DNA of 64,000 bases. It comes from Nitrosococcus halophilus Nc 4 (GTDB taxonomy: Bacteria > Pseudomonadota > Gammaproteobacteria > Nitrosococcales > Nitrosococcaceae). The DNA is taken from positions 372,001 through 436,000 of the forward strand of contig NC_013960.1 in assembly GCF_000024725.1 (NCBI RefSeq). Direction: 5' to 3'. Position 1 is the stretch's first letter. Each line of letters starts with the position of its first letter. A program made the position numbers and the translations under genes. Below the pieces are notes generated by a model. The model was not told where the DNA came from, ran no database searches, and saw nothing but the letters and a program-made list of their open reading frames with translations. Below, in pieces: positions 51,585 through 58,886 of this stretch.

Positions 51585-53012
51585 GTGAGAAAAAAAAATA
51601 GCTTGCTGGGAATGGGGTTGACGGCAGCCACGTTGGTGGCGAGTTTGCCTTTACAGGCGGCTGAAATGCCGAAGACCATGGAGGAAATGTGGGAAATCAT
51701 TCAGGCCCAACAAAAGGAAATCGAAACTCTTAAGGCTAAGTCGCAAGGGTTAGAGGAGGAGACCCAATCGGAAGCTTCTGAAAAAGCCACTGAAACCACC
51801 TCCACCGCCGACGAGGGCGGGCAGACAAAAGAGCAGGTCAAGGAACTGGAACGTAAGACCGACGTTCTCGCCGAAGCCGTGGAGAAATTACGGACCGAGC
51901 TCTATATTCCCGAAGAATTCGAATACAAGAGCATGTATGGTTTGGGGCCAGCGGCCTCCAAAGTCTACCAGGTGGGTAAGGGCCTTTCTATCGGCGGTTA
52001 TGGCGAAGGTCGATACCAAACTTTTGTGAATGGGGACAAGGAGGATAATGCTGATTTTGTGCGGTTAGTACTCTATGCCGGCTACAGGTTCACGGATCGG
52101 ATACTTTTTAATAGTGAGATTGAATTTGAGCATGCTTCCACCGGTAAGGAAGGATCGGTTTCCGTCGAGTTCGCCGCCTTGGACTTCTTGCTGGATCCTC
52201 GGGCCAATATCCGTGCCGGTTTAGTGTTGCTCCCAATGGGGTTCCTTAACCCCATCCATGAACCGCCTTTCTATTTCGGCAATAACCGTCCCGAGGTTGA
52301 GCGGCGGATTCTTCCCAGTACTTGGCGGGAGAATGGGGTAGGTCTCTTTGGTGAACTTTGGCCAGGCTTGACCTATACCACTTATGCGGTTAATGGCCTG
52401 GATGCTTCAGGGTTTGACTCTAGCGGTATCCGGGGTGGCCGTCAAAGCGGCAGCAAAGCCTTGGCGGAAGATTTAGCCTTTGTGGGCCGTTTGGACTACG
52501 CGCCTCCCGGAATGCCTGGGCTTTCCTTTGGGGGTTCTGCCTATGTGGGCAATTCGGGGCAAGATCAAACCTTTGCGGGGGAAGAACTGGATGTCTTCAC
52601 TCAACTCTATGAAGGCCATATTCAGTGGCAATATCGGGGCTGGTGGTTCCGGGCCTTGGGTGCTTGGGGCAGTATTGATGATGCCGAAGTGCTCAGTGCC
52701 GCTAAAGGGGAAACCGTTGGCGAGAACAATTTTGGCTGGTACACCGAGCTGGCCTATAATGTGCTGCCATTAATCTGGCCGGAAACCACCCAGTACCTGG
52801 CGCCCTTCTTCCGTTTTGAGCAGTTGGATACCATTGCCAGCACGCCATCGGGATTTAGGGATAATGGTGCTTTTGATCGGGATATCTACCAGTTTGGTGT
52901 GAACTATAAGCCTATTCCCAATGTGGTTATTAAGGCAGACTACCGCAACTTCGAAGCCGAAGATGGCCGCCCCGCCGATGAATTTAACCTGGGGCTCGGT
53001 TTCATTTTCTAG
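51585..53012 (+). CDS. Outer-membrane porin with N-terminal coiled coil
   Basis: This 475-aa protein has a signal peptide (about 1-26, ending LQAA). Residues 30-110 form a heptad-rich coiled coil (MWEIIQAQQKEIETLKAKSQ, VKELERKTDVLAEAVEKLRT). The rest is amphipathic beta-strands ending in aromatic Phe (FNLGLGFIF), as in outer-membrane barrels; the pattern is like phosphate-selective or carbohydrate-type porins with a trimerising coiled coil. The start is GTG 51585 behind GAGGGAGGG. The upstream Fur-like site suggests induction under iron limitation, hence a possible role in iron-linked uptake. A hairpin follows at 53040-53067. Confidence 0.82.
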   Translation: MRKKNSLLGMGLTAATLVASLPLQAAEMPKTMEEMWEIIQAQQKEIETLKAKSQGLEEETQSEASEKATETTSTADEGGQTKEQVKELERKTDVLAEAVEKLRTELYIPEEFEYKSMYGLGPAASKVYQVGKGLSIGGYGEGRYQTFVNGDKEDNADFVRLVLYAGYRFTDRILFNSEIEFEHASTGKEGSVSVEFAALDFLLDPRANIRAGLVLLPMGFLNPIHEPPFYFGNNRPEVERRILPSTWRENGVGLFGELWPGLTYTTYAVNGLDASGFDSSGIRGGRQSGSKALAEDLAFVGRLDYAPPGMPGLSFGGSAYVGNSGQDQTFAGEELDVFTQLYEGHIQWQYRGWWFRALGAWGSIDDAEVLSAAKGETVGENNFGWYTELAYNVLPLIWPETTQYLAPFFRFEQLDTIASTPSGFRDNGAFDRDIYQFGVNYKPIPNVVIKADYRNFEAEDGRPADEFNLGLGFIF

Positions 53013-53039
53013 CCTGGAAGTATTATGTATATAGCCTTG

Positions 53040-53067
53040 GGCAGGACCCGTATTCACGGGTCCTGCC
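53040..53067 (+). terminator. Hairpin after the porin gene
   Basis: A perfect 12-bp stem, GGCAGGACCCGT (53040-53051) with ACGGGTCCTGCC (53056-53067), has a 4-nt ATTC loop and only TTA after it. It starts 27 bp after the porin stop and ends 9 bp before the next start. It could be a partial terminator or an mRNA-stabilising stem that sets the porin to downstream gene ratio. Confidence 0.65.
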
Positions 53068-53076
53068 TTACTGATA

Positions 53077-53640
53077 ATGGAACCGATGAATACGTTTAAG
53101 CAGGGGAGGAGTGCTCTTCTCATCCTATTGATGGGAGTACTGGTGGCATCAAATGCCATGGGCACGATTTATTACGGTAAGAAGGAGGCCTTGGAACTGG
53201 CCTTTGGCGAAGAAGCCCAGGTTGAGATGCAGTCTCTTTTTCTTACCGAAGAGCAAGTGGCAAAAATTGAACAACTTGCCCGGACCAAACTCGAGTCCAA
53301 GTTGTTTACTTTTTATGTGGGACGCCATGAGGGCAAGCTTCTGGGCTATGCGGCGATTGAGTCCCATACGGTGCGTACTAAACCGGAGACCTTGCTGATT
53401 ATTCTGACCCCCACCGGTGAATTGGATCAGATCCATGTACTTGCCTTCCATGAACCCCCCGAGTATCAGCCGCCAGAACGTTGGTTCGCCCAGCTTTACC
53501 GCCGTCAACTGAGCGAGCTCAATCTCAATTACGGCATTCAGGGCATCACGGGGGCCACCCTGAGTTCACGGGCGGCAACGAGCAGCGCCCGTAAAGTGCT
53601 TGCCATTTATCAAATTGCCATTAAAGAGAAAGCGGACTGA
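53077..53640 (+). CDS. Exported FMN-binding domain protein
   Basis: This 187-aa protein has an N-terminal hydrophobic export segment (SALLILLMGVLVASNAMG). An FMN_bind domain at about 95-180 ends in GITGATLSSRAATSS. The Thr in TGATLS (about residue 161) is the position where ApbE attaches FMN covalently in RnfG/NqrC-type proteins. It should therefore be a periplasmic flavin electron carrier. ATG 53077 and ATG 53086 are both possible. Its stop shares a base with the next start (TGATG). It follows a Fur-box porin, so a redox step in iron handling is one inference. Confidence 0.83.
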   Translation: MEPMNTFKQGRSALLILLMGVLVASNAMGTIYYGKKEALELAFGEEAQVEMQSLFLTEEQVAKIEQLARTKLESKLFTFYVGRHEGKLLGYAAIESHTVRTKPETLLIILTPTGELDQIHVLAFHEPPEYQPPERWFAQLYRRQLSELNLNYGIQGITGATLSSRAATSSARKVLAIYQIAIKEKAD

Positions 53641-54620
53641 TGGGTTGTGGGCTTGCTTCAAGGCAAGCTTCCAATGCCGCCAAAATTCGTCCGCGTGATT
53701 TTGTCGAGACCCAGGAAGGGTTGATCTTTTCCGTAGTCACCCACCATCAGGAAGAGGGGCGGGCCTTAGGCGTACTGCGCTATGTGAAAAAAGGCGCCTG
53801 TTGGCGTAAGGTCAATACCCCACAGGCGGATAGCCTACTGGAAACTCATTACCCCTACTATCTTTATGACTCTCCCCGGTTGGATGCCAGACTCCATGGC
53901 GTTCCTGTAACCAGGGTGGTTAGGCACTATCAGTCCCAGCTAAGGTTGGCGGAAATTCTTACCCCATCCTCGGGGGATGAGATTGAGGAGAAGGTGAGGG
54001 GACTGGTTCAACTCTTTGAGGCGGGAGGGCTTTATTCCCAAAATTTAGGCATTACCGGTTCATTGCTTATTGGCGTCCAGCAGGTGGGTTCCGATATTGA
54101 TTTGGTGGTGTATGGTCAGAAGAATTTTCAGCAAGCCCGAAGGATTATTAAGCAGGCGCTCACCAAAGGGCAGTTAGACCCGCTCGATGAAACTCTTTGG
54201 CGTGAGACTTATAAGCGGCGGGGGTGTAGCTTAGATTTTCAGGAATATCTATGGCATGAGCGGCGTAAGTATAACAAGGCGGTTTGGGAAGGGACCAAAT
54301 TCGATATTGTGCTCGTTTCAAGACCCGAAGAAATTAAAGGGGATTCTCGGTATTTTCATAAACAAGGTAAGAGAAAGTTGCAGGCTCAGATCAAGGATGG
54401 AAGCGAAGCTTTTGCTTATCCCGCCCGCTATCGCTTGGTGCATGCTGAGATAGACACGGTAGTGGCTTTCTCCCATACTTACGTGGGGCAAGCCGAGACC
54501 GGCGAATGGGTTGAAGTTGTTGGCCAGCTAGAACGGGCTAGTGATGGCGAACTTCGAATAGTCGTCGGGTCCAGTCGCGAAGCCCTGGGAGAATACATTA
54601 AAGTGATCCCCTTGCCTTAG
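53640..54620 (+). CDS. Nucleotidyltransferase-like protein
   Basis: This 326-aa protein has in the middle NLGITGSLLIGVQQVGSDIDLVVYGQKNFQQA, the GS-x-DxD type site of the polymerase-beta nucleotidyltransferase superfamily (S-D-I-D near residues 158-161). A second acidic site is likely in WEGTKFDIVLVSRPEEI. The C-terminus carries a small beta domain (FAYPARYRLVHAEIDTVVAF and onward). Similar predicted nucleotidyltransferases are known mainly from archaea, as I recall. The substrate is unknown. It is translationally coupled to the FMN-binding gene, and its stop overlaps the candidate promoter of the sNOR cluster. Confidence 0.7.
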   Translation: MGCGLASRQASNAAKIRPRDFVETQEGLIFSVVTHHQEEGRALGVLRYVKKGACWRKVNTPQADSLLETHYPYYLYDSPRLDARLHGVPVTRVVRHYQSQLRLAEILTPSSGDEIEEKVRGLVQLFEAGGLYSQNLGITGSLLIGVQQVGSDIDLVVYGQKNFQQARRIIKQALTKGQLDPLDETLWRETYKRRGCSLDFQEYLWHERRKYNKAVWEGTKFDIVLVSRPEEIKGDSRYFHKQGKRKLQAQIKDGSEAFAYPARYRLVHAEIDTVVAFSHTYVGQAETGEWVEVVGQLERASDGELRIVVGSSREALGEYIKVIPLP

Positions 54621-54647
54621 TTGACAAAGAACTATATCAAATATAAG
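54621..54647 (+). promoter_or_regulatory. Candidate sigma-70 promoter of the sNOR operon
   Basis: TTGACA at 54621-54626 is a perfect -35 box; TATAAG at 54642-54647 could be the -10 box with a short 15-bp spacer. It lies 43 bp before norS. Whether NsrR binds across it cannot be decided by eye. Confidence 0.45.
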
Positions 54648-54690
54648 TTTTGGGGTTCTACGTAAATCTAGGAGATAAAGGATAAGCACA

Positions 54691-55221
54691 ATGCAGTCAA
54701 CTGTTTGGTTTATAACACTCGCTTGCGTAGCGTTGCTTGCGGCGGTGTTTTACTATGTGATCAGCAATTCTAAAACACCCGAGGAATATCCGCCCATCCA
54801 GAAAAAATGGTATAGCTTTCGCGGTAAGTGGTTCCTTTTTCTGGCTGGTTTGTGGGTGGTGGTGACTTTCGCCACACTCATGCCATTTCCTATCGCCCCT
54901 CAGGCCCAAGCGTATAGCGGCGATGGTTATCAGGTAGTTGATGTCAGTGGGCATCAATGGTACTGGACCATGAGCACCGATACCGTCGTGGCCGGTAAGC
55001 CCGTGGCATTTCAAGTAACGGGTGCCGATGTCAACCACGGTTTGGGTATCTATGACGAAGATTTAACGCTAGTGGCTCAGGTCCAGGCCATGCCAGGCTA
55101 CACCAATAAGCTGATTTATACTTTTGATGAGCCGGGTAAGTACCGCATTCTCTGCTTAGAGTATTGCGGATTGGCGCACCATGCCATGATAGCTGAGTTG
55201 AATGTAGAAGCAGCGAGCTAG
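54691..55221 (+). CDS. norS: Heme-copper oxidase subunit II of the sNOR type with complete CuA site
   Basis: This 176-aa protein has two membrane helices (about 5-25 and 46-66), then a periplasmic cupredoxin domain. CuA ligands are all present: H116 (DVNHG) and C155, C159, H163, M166 in CLEYCGLAHHAM. Aromatic entry residues are in GHQWYW. It is shorter than aa3 subunit II and fits the small subunit of the NO-reducing heme-copper oxidase known from ammonia oxidisers. It takes electrons from a periplasmic cytochrome. An AGGAGATAAAGG site precedes it. norY follows after 40 bp. Confidence 0.88.
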   Translation: MQSTVWFITLACVALLAAVFYYVISNSKTPEEYPPIQKKWYSFRGKWFLFLAGLWVVVTFATLMPFPIAPQAQAYSGDGYQVVDVSGHQWYWTMSTDTVVAGKPVAFQVTGADVNHGLGIYDEDLTLVAQVQAMPGYTNKLIYTFDEPGKYRILCLEYCGLAHHAMIAELNVEAAS

Positions 55222-55261
55222 GTGTGCAAAGCACGGGGAGAGAGAATAGCGGAGATAATAT

Positions 55262-56737
55262 ATGAGTACAACAACATTAAGTGGGACAGTAAGTTATAGT
55301 GAGGCAGAGAACCAGGGCGCGCTGGTTGCGGTAAAAACGCACCTGATTGTTGGGATCTTGGTTTTCTTATTAATGATGCTGGCGGGTGCGGTAATGCGTG
55401 CCGCCCAGGGCAACATGTTTACGATTAGCCCAGACCTGTTTTACCAGTTCATGACGGTACATGGAGCCGGCATGGTGGGTACCGCGGGGATTGCCTCGAC
55501 CGGGGTACTGTGGTATTTCCTGCGCCAGTACGTGCAGTTAAGCACCAAGATATTCTGGATCAATTTTGGTATCTTTCTCACTGGCGTGGTATTAATTCTA
55601 GGCTCGATTTTCCTCGGAAAATACGGGGGTGCCTGGACTTTCTTGTATCCCTTGCCGGGGATTTCTCTCGGCGCTTGGTCTGCTGGTGCTGCTGCGGCAT
55701 TCCTGCTGGGGTTACTGGTCATTGGTACGGGCTTCCTCATTCTCTATTTGGATGTGGGCCGCGCCATTCTTGCTCGTTACGGCAGCTTTGGGCGGGCGCT
55801 GGGGTTACCGCAATTATTTGGTAAGGAGCCGGTAGACACTTCTCATCCGCCGACGGTGGTGGCCGGGACTATGGTACTCATTGTTAATTTCCTGGGCATT
55901 GCAGCAGGTGCCGTAGTTTTGGTGATGATGCTGGTGAACCTCTATAATCCAGAGTTCAAGCCCGATGCCCTGCTAATTAAGAATTTGATCTATTTCTTCG
56001 GTCACGTGTTTATCAACGCGACCATCTACGCTTCAGTGACGGCGGTTTATGAGTTATTGCCCCGTTACACTGGCCGTCCTTGGAAAACGTCGAAAGTCTT
56101 TTATGCCGCTTGGTTAGCCATCGTCTTCATGGTGATGGCGGTCTATCCTCACCACTTGATGATGGACTTTGCCATGCCTCCCTGGGCGCTGATTGTCGGT
56201 CAAGTGCTCTCCTATGGTAGCGGTGTGCCCGTCATGGTGGTCACCGGCTATGGTGCTTTGATGATCGTGTACCGCTCTGGAATTCAATGGAATACCACCA
56301 CCAAACTGCTCTTTCTCTCCATGTTTGGTTGGGCGGCAGGGGTTATTCCGGCGATTATCGATGCCATGGTGACCGTCAACCGTGTTTTCCATAACACCTT
56401 GTGGGTGCCCGGCCATTTCCACTTTTATCTGCTCCTAGGCCTATTGCCTATGATCTTTGGGTTTGCCTACCATCTTCTCGGTGAAGCAAAGGAAGGGGGA
56501 ACCACCATGGCGGATCGGCTTGGTTTCTACAGCTTCCTGGGGGGTGGCTTGTTGTTGGCTTTCACCTTCCTGGCTAGTGGTGCCAGCAGCATTCCCCGTC
56601 GGTGGGCAGTTCACATGGACGAGTGGATCCCGATGGCCCATTGGGGGACGCTGGCGGCGATTTTAGTCGTCCTAGGGGTTCTGCTATTTACTTGGCGTGC
56701 CCTGACTGCGCTTCCACGGGCACCGGAACCTAGCTAA
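55262..56737 (+). CDS. norY: Heme-copper oxidase subunit I of the sNOR type (NO reductase-like)
   Basis: This 491-aa protein has 12 hydrophobic segments. Heme and copper/iron ligands can be read: H67 (MTVHGAG), H248 (FFGHVFIN), H297/H298 (VYPHHLMMD), H385 and H387 (PGHFHF). In O2-reducing oxidases the first CuB His is followed four residues later by the cross-linked Tyr (HPEVY); here that position is N252 (HVFIN), so the Tyr is missing. That, the neighbours senC and a small membrane gene, and NsrR fit the sNOR group, which reduces NO to N2O. Activity is inferred from the family. Confidence 0.88.
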   Translation: MSTTTLSGTVSYSEAENQGALVAVKTHLIVGILVFLLMMLAGAVMRAAQGNMFTISPDLFYQFMTVHGAGMVGTAGIASTGVLWYFLRQYVQLSTKIFWINFGIFLTGVVLILGSIFLGKYGGAWTFLYPLPGISLGAWSAGAAAAFLLGLLVIGTGFLILYLDVGRAILARYGSFGRALGLPQLFGKEPVDTSHPPTVVAGTMVLIVNFLGIAAGAVVLVMMLVNLYNPEFKPDALLIKNLIYFFGHVFINATIYASVTAVYELLPRYTGRPWKTSKVFYAAWLAIVFMVMAVYPHHLMMDFAMPPWALIVGQVLSYGSGVPVMVVTGYGALMIVYRSGIQWNTTTKLLFLSMFGWAAGVIPAIIDAMVTVNRVFHNTLWVPGHFHFYLLLGLLPMIFGFAYHLLGEAKEGGTTMADRLGFYSFLGGGLLLAFTFLASGASSIPRRWAVHMDEWIPMAHWGTLAAILVVLGVLLFTWRALTALPRAPEPS

Positions 56738-56800
56738 TAGGCAGCCCGAGTGAACTTGAGATGATACAAACCTCTGTTGTTGACTCTTTATGGCAATAGC

Positions 56801-56887
56801 AGAACCGACAACCTTTTAGGTTGGCACTGGGGGCGGCATGCTTTCATATATAGAGAAGGCGTGCCGCCTTTATCGGTTCTGGTTTTT
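56801..56887 (+). terminator. Long nested hairpin with T-run between norY and senC
   Basis: The outer stem AGAACCGA (56801-56808) pairs with TCGGTTCT (56873-56880); the inner stem GGCGGCATGC (56832-56841) pairs with GCGTGCCGCC (56859-56868, one G-T). GGTTTTT follows. It can work as an intrinsic terminator or as a processing/attenuation element in the 270-bp gap. Confidence 0.6.
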
Positions 56888-57006
56888 AAGATTATTAGCG
56901 ATTATCCTGTGTTATTGAATGCACCTCTTCCCTTGAGTTGGGTTCAGATAAATTCTACTGCCCTGGTGCCTAATATTTGAACCAGGTTTTAAGGAGGATT
57001 GTAGAG

Positions 57007-57633
57007 ATGAAAACTCTGTTTTTGAGCACTCTCCTGGCAATGGCGGGTCTGGCAACCCTCTGGTTTGGCACCGATGGCGGCCGGGCTTTTACCGCGGAAG
57101 AGGCGCGTCGTCTTGAGGTGCGCGAACATCCAAAACCCGTTCCCAATTGGCAACTGGAGAATCAGGATGCTAAGGCAATCGCCTTGGGGAATTGGCAGGG
57201 GCAATATGTGGTAGTAGATTTCATCTACACCAGTTGTCCCAGTGTTTGTCTGACATTGAGCAGCGGGATGCAAAGTCTTCGGAAAGAATTTAGCGAAGCG
57301 TTAGAGAAGGAGAAGCTGCATTTATTGAGTATCAGCTTTGACCCGGAAAAGGATACGCCAGAGCGGCTTCGAACCCATCTTTCCCATTTCTCCGGTGACG
57401 GGGAGCAGTGGGTAGCGGCGCGACCGACCCATCCTGTGGAGAAAAAAGCAATTCTGGATTTTTTCAAGGTGACGGTTATTCCCGATGAAATGGGCGGCTA
57501 TACTCACTCTGCAGGTTACCATGTGATTGATACCCAGGGGCGGCTGGTTGCTATTTTTGGGGTGGAGGAATATCCAAAGTTGCAAGAGTACCTGACCATA
57601 GCCCTTGCTGAAGGAGAGAGCCATGAAGGTTAG
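57007..57633 (+). CDS. senC: SCO1/SenC copper chaperone
   Basis: This 208-aa protein has an N-terminal membrane anchor (TLFLSTLLAMAGLATLWF) and then a thioredoxin-like fold. The copper site is C77-x3-C81 in YTSCPSVCLTL and a His in SAGYHVIDTQG near 170. SCO proteins deliver copper to the CuA site of subunit II, here presumably NorS. ATG 57007 is set by AAGGAGG at 56991; an earlier in-frame ATG at 56977 lacks a site. Its end overlaps the next gene by 11 bp, so both are coupled. Confidence 0.9.
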   Translation: MKTLFLSTLLAMAGLATLWFGTDGGRAFTAEEARRLEVREHPKPVPNWQLENQDAKAIALGNWQGQYVVVDFIYTSCPSVCLTLSSGMQSLRKEFSEALEKEKLHLLSISFDPEKDTPERLRTHLSHFSGDGEQWVAARPTHPVEKKAILDFFKVTVIPDEMGGYTHSAGYHVIDTQGRLVAIFGVEEYPKLQEYLTIALAEGESHEG

Positions 57634-58231
57634 ACAGGGGTGGTATTTGCCCTGCTTGGTGTGGGGGGTGCTCGCGCTGCCGCCTTTACGGTACGCCTTG
57701 GAGTTGAGTATGGTGACCCACATGTTAGTGCAGTTACCGGCTTTGGCGTTCCTAGGGTGGTGGTTGGGGCAGACCCTTCCTGAAGAATTTAAGCGCAAAA
57801 TCGCCCCCTGGAACCGATGGGGCATCACGGGTATGGTTTTGGTCGTTGTGACCGTGCTTTACTGGATGTTGCCCCGCGCCCTGGATGCCGCTATTTCGGA
57901 ACCCGCCTTTGAAATGATTAAATTTATTACGGTGCCGTTGTTTATCGGTACCGCCCTTAACTTGAGCTGGTTCCAGCTAAGTTCCATAGCCCAGGGCGTG
58001 TTGAAGCTAGAGTTCTGGGCCATGTTTATGCGTTTAGGTTGGCTGTATATGGTGCTTCCAGACCGCCTTTGTGCCAACTACTTGCTAGGGGAACAACGCA
58101 TTCTTGGCCGTGCTTTGCTCATTCTTGGGAGTATTTGGGCCGCGAGTTGGACGCTGCGCATTTTATTTGGGGTGAGGTGGCGAAAACCTCGGCTATTAGC
58201 GCCTAGCTCTTCATTACCAGAAAAGAAATAA
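57623..58231 (+). CDS. Small membrane protein of the sNOR cluster (orf1)
   Basis: This 202-aa protein has five or six hydrophobic segments (for example HMLVQLPALAFLGWWLGQTL, GITGMVLVVVTVLYWMLPRA, LFIGTALNLSWFQLSS). There are several His and Met residues in or near the membrane. It corresponds in position to the unnamed last gene of norSY-senC clusters; its role in assembly of the oxidase is only assumed. ATG 57623 has GAAGGAGAG upstream. A strong terminator follows directly after its stop. Confidence 0.78.
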   Translation: MKVRQGWYLPCLVWGVLALPPLRYALELSMVTHMLVQLPALAFLGWWLGQTLPEEFKRKIAPWNRWGITGMVLVVVTVLYWMLPRALDAAISEPAFEMIKFITVPLFIGTALNLSWFQLSSIAQGVLKLEFWAMFMRLGWLYMVLPDRLCANYLLGEQRILGRALLILGSIWAASWTLRILFGVRWRKPRLLAPSSSLPEKK

Positions 58232-58235
58232 GCGA

Positions 58236-58287
58236 ACTAACCTAATATTGCAAGAAAACTACTGCAATATTAGGTTAGTGGCTTTTT
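58236..58287. terminator. Bidirectional terminator between the sNOR operon and nsrR
   Basis: A perfect 17-bp stem (58236-58252 with 58263-58279, starting ACTAACCTAATATTGCA) has a 10-nt loop, then GGCTTTTTG. Convergent genes end on both sides (58231 and 58309). Confidence 0.9.
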
Positions 58288-58308
58288 GCTAATAAGGGCG
58301 TACTAAGG

Positions 58309-58770
58309 TTAATAACCTGCGGCTCGGGGTGGGAACCATTCGACCCGGAGCGAGGAGCGCAGTTCGTTCTTGTTTTTGATTACATCGGCCAAGGTGTACC
58401 GATTCAACACCGCCAGAAATGCGCACCGTGCTTCCCAAAAGACGTCTTTTAATTGGCAGCAGGAGGAAATAGAGCAAGTATTGTGGGTGGTGTTGAAACA
58501 TTCAGCCACATCAAATCGTCCCTCTGTTTGTTGCACTATCCGTCCTAGGTTGATTTTCTCAGGTGCCTGAGACAGGCGCATGCCCCCGCCCTTGCCCCGA
58601 GTCGTATCAATATACCCTAAGTTTGCAAGATTATGGACGACCTTGCCCAGGTGGTTACGGGAAATATTGTAACTGCTGGCGATTTCGCTAATTGTAGCCA
58701 ATTGCTCGTCATGAAGGCTAAGATAAATCAAAACCCGCAGCGAATAATCCGTGTATTGTGTCAGTTGCAT
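58309..58770 (-). CDS. nsrR: NsrR-type nitric-oxide-sensing Rrf2 repressor
   Basis: This 153-aa protein has an N-terminal winged helix (MQLTQYTDYSLRVLIYLSLH, SEIASSYNISRNHLGKVVHN, TTRGKGGGMRLS). The Fe-S ligand region AECFNTTHNTCSISSCCQL gives C91, C99 and C104 or C105, the three-Cys pattern of NsrR. NO destroys the cluster and releases DNA. It is convergent with the sNOR genes, which makes them the likely target. An inverted repeat at 58787-58800 lies just before its start and could give autoregulation. Confidence 0.88.
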   Translation of the reverse strand: MQLTQYTDYSLRVLIYLSLHDEQLATISEIASSYNISRNHLGKVVHNLANLGYIDTTRGKGGGMRLSQAPEKINLGRIVQQTEGRFDVAECFNTTHNTCSISSCCQLKDVFWEARCAFLAVLNRYTLADVIKNKNELRSSLRVEWFPPRAAGY

Positions 58771-58786
58771 TGCCTCTCCTTATGAG

Positions 58787-58800
58787 AACTCGTATGAGTT
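58787..58800. promoter_or_regulatory. Inverted repeat upstream of nsrR, candidate operator
   Basis: AACTCGTATGAGTT has 5-bp arms (AACTC/GAGTT) around GTAT, 17 bp before the nsrR start codon on the complement strand. AT-rich promoter-like DNA follows to about 58860. Its use by NsrR is a guess from position. Confidence 0.35.
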
Positions 58801-58886
58801 ATTTTTAATTATAGATTACAAATACAGTTTATATCTTGGATAGTTTTAAGTCGAATCAATCAATAAGTTACTTTAATTGATTTTAG

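Noticed and set aside
56777-56980. 67-codon frame between norY and senC
   Set aside because: It covers the nested hairpin and lacks a start site; the gap reads as non-coding.
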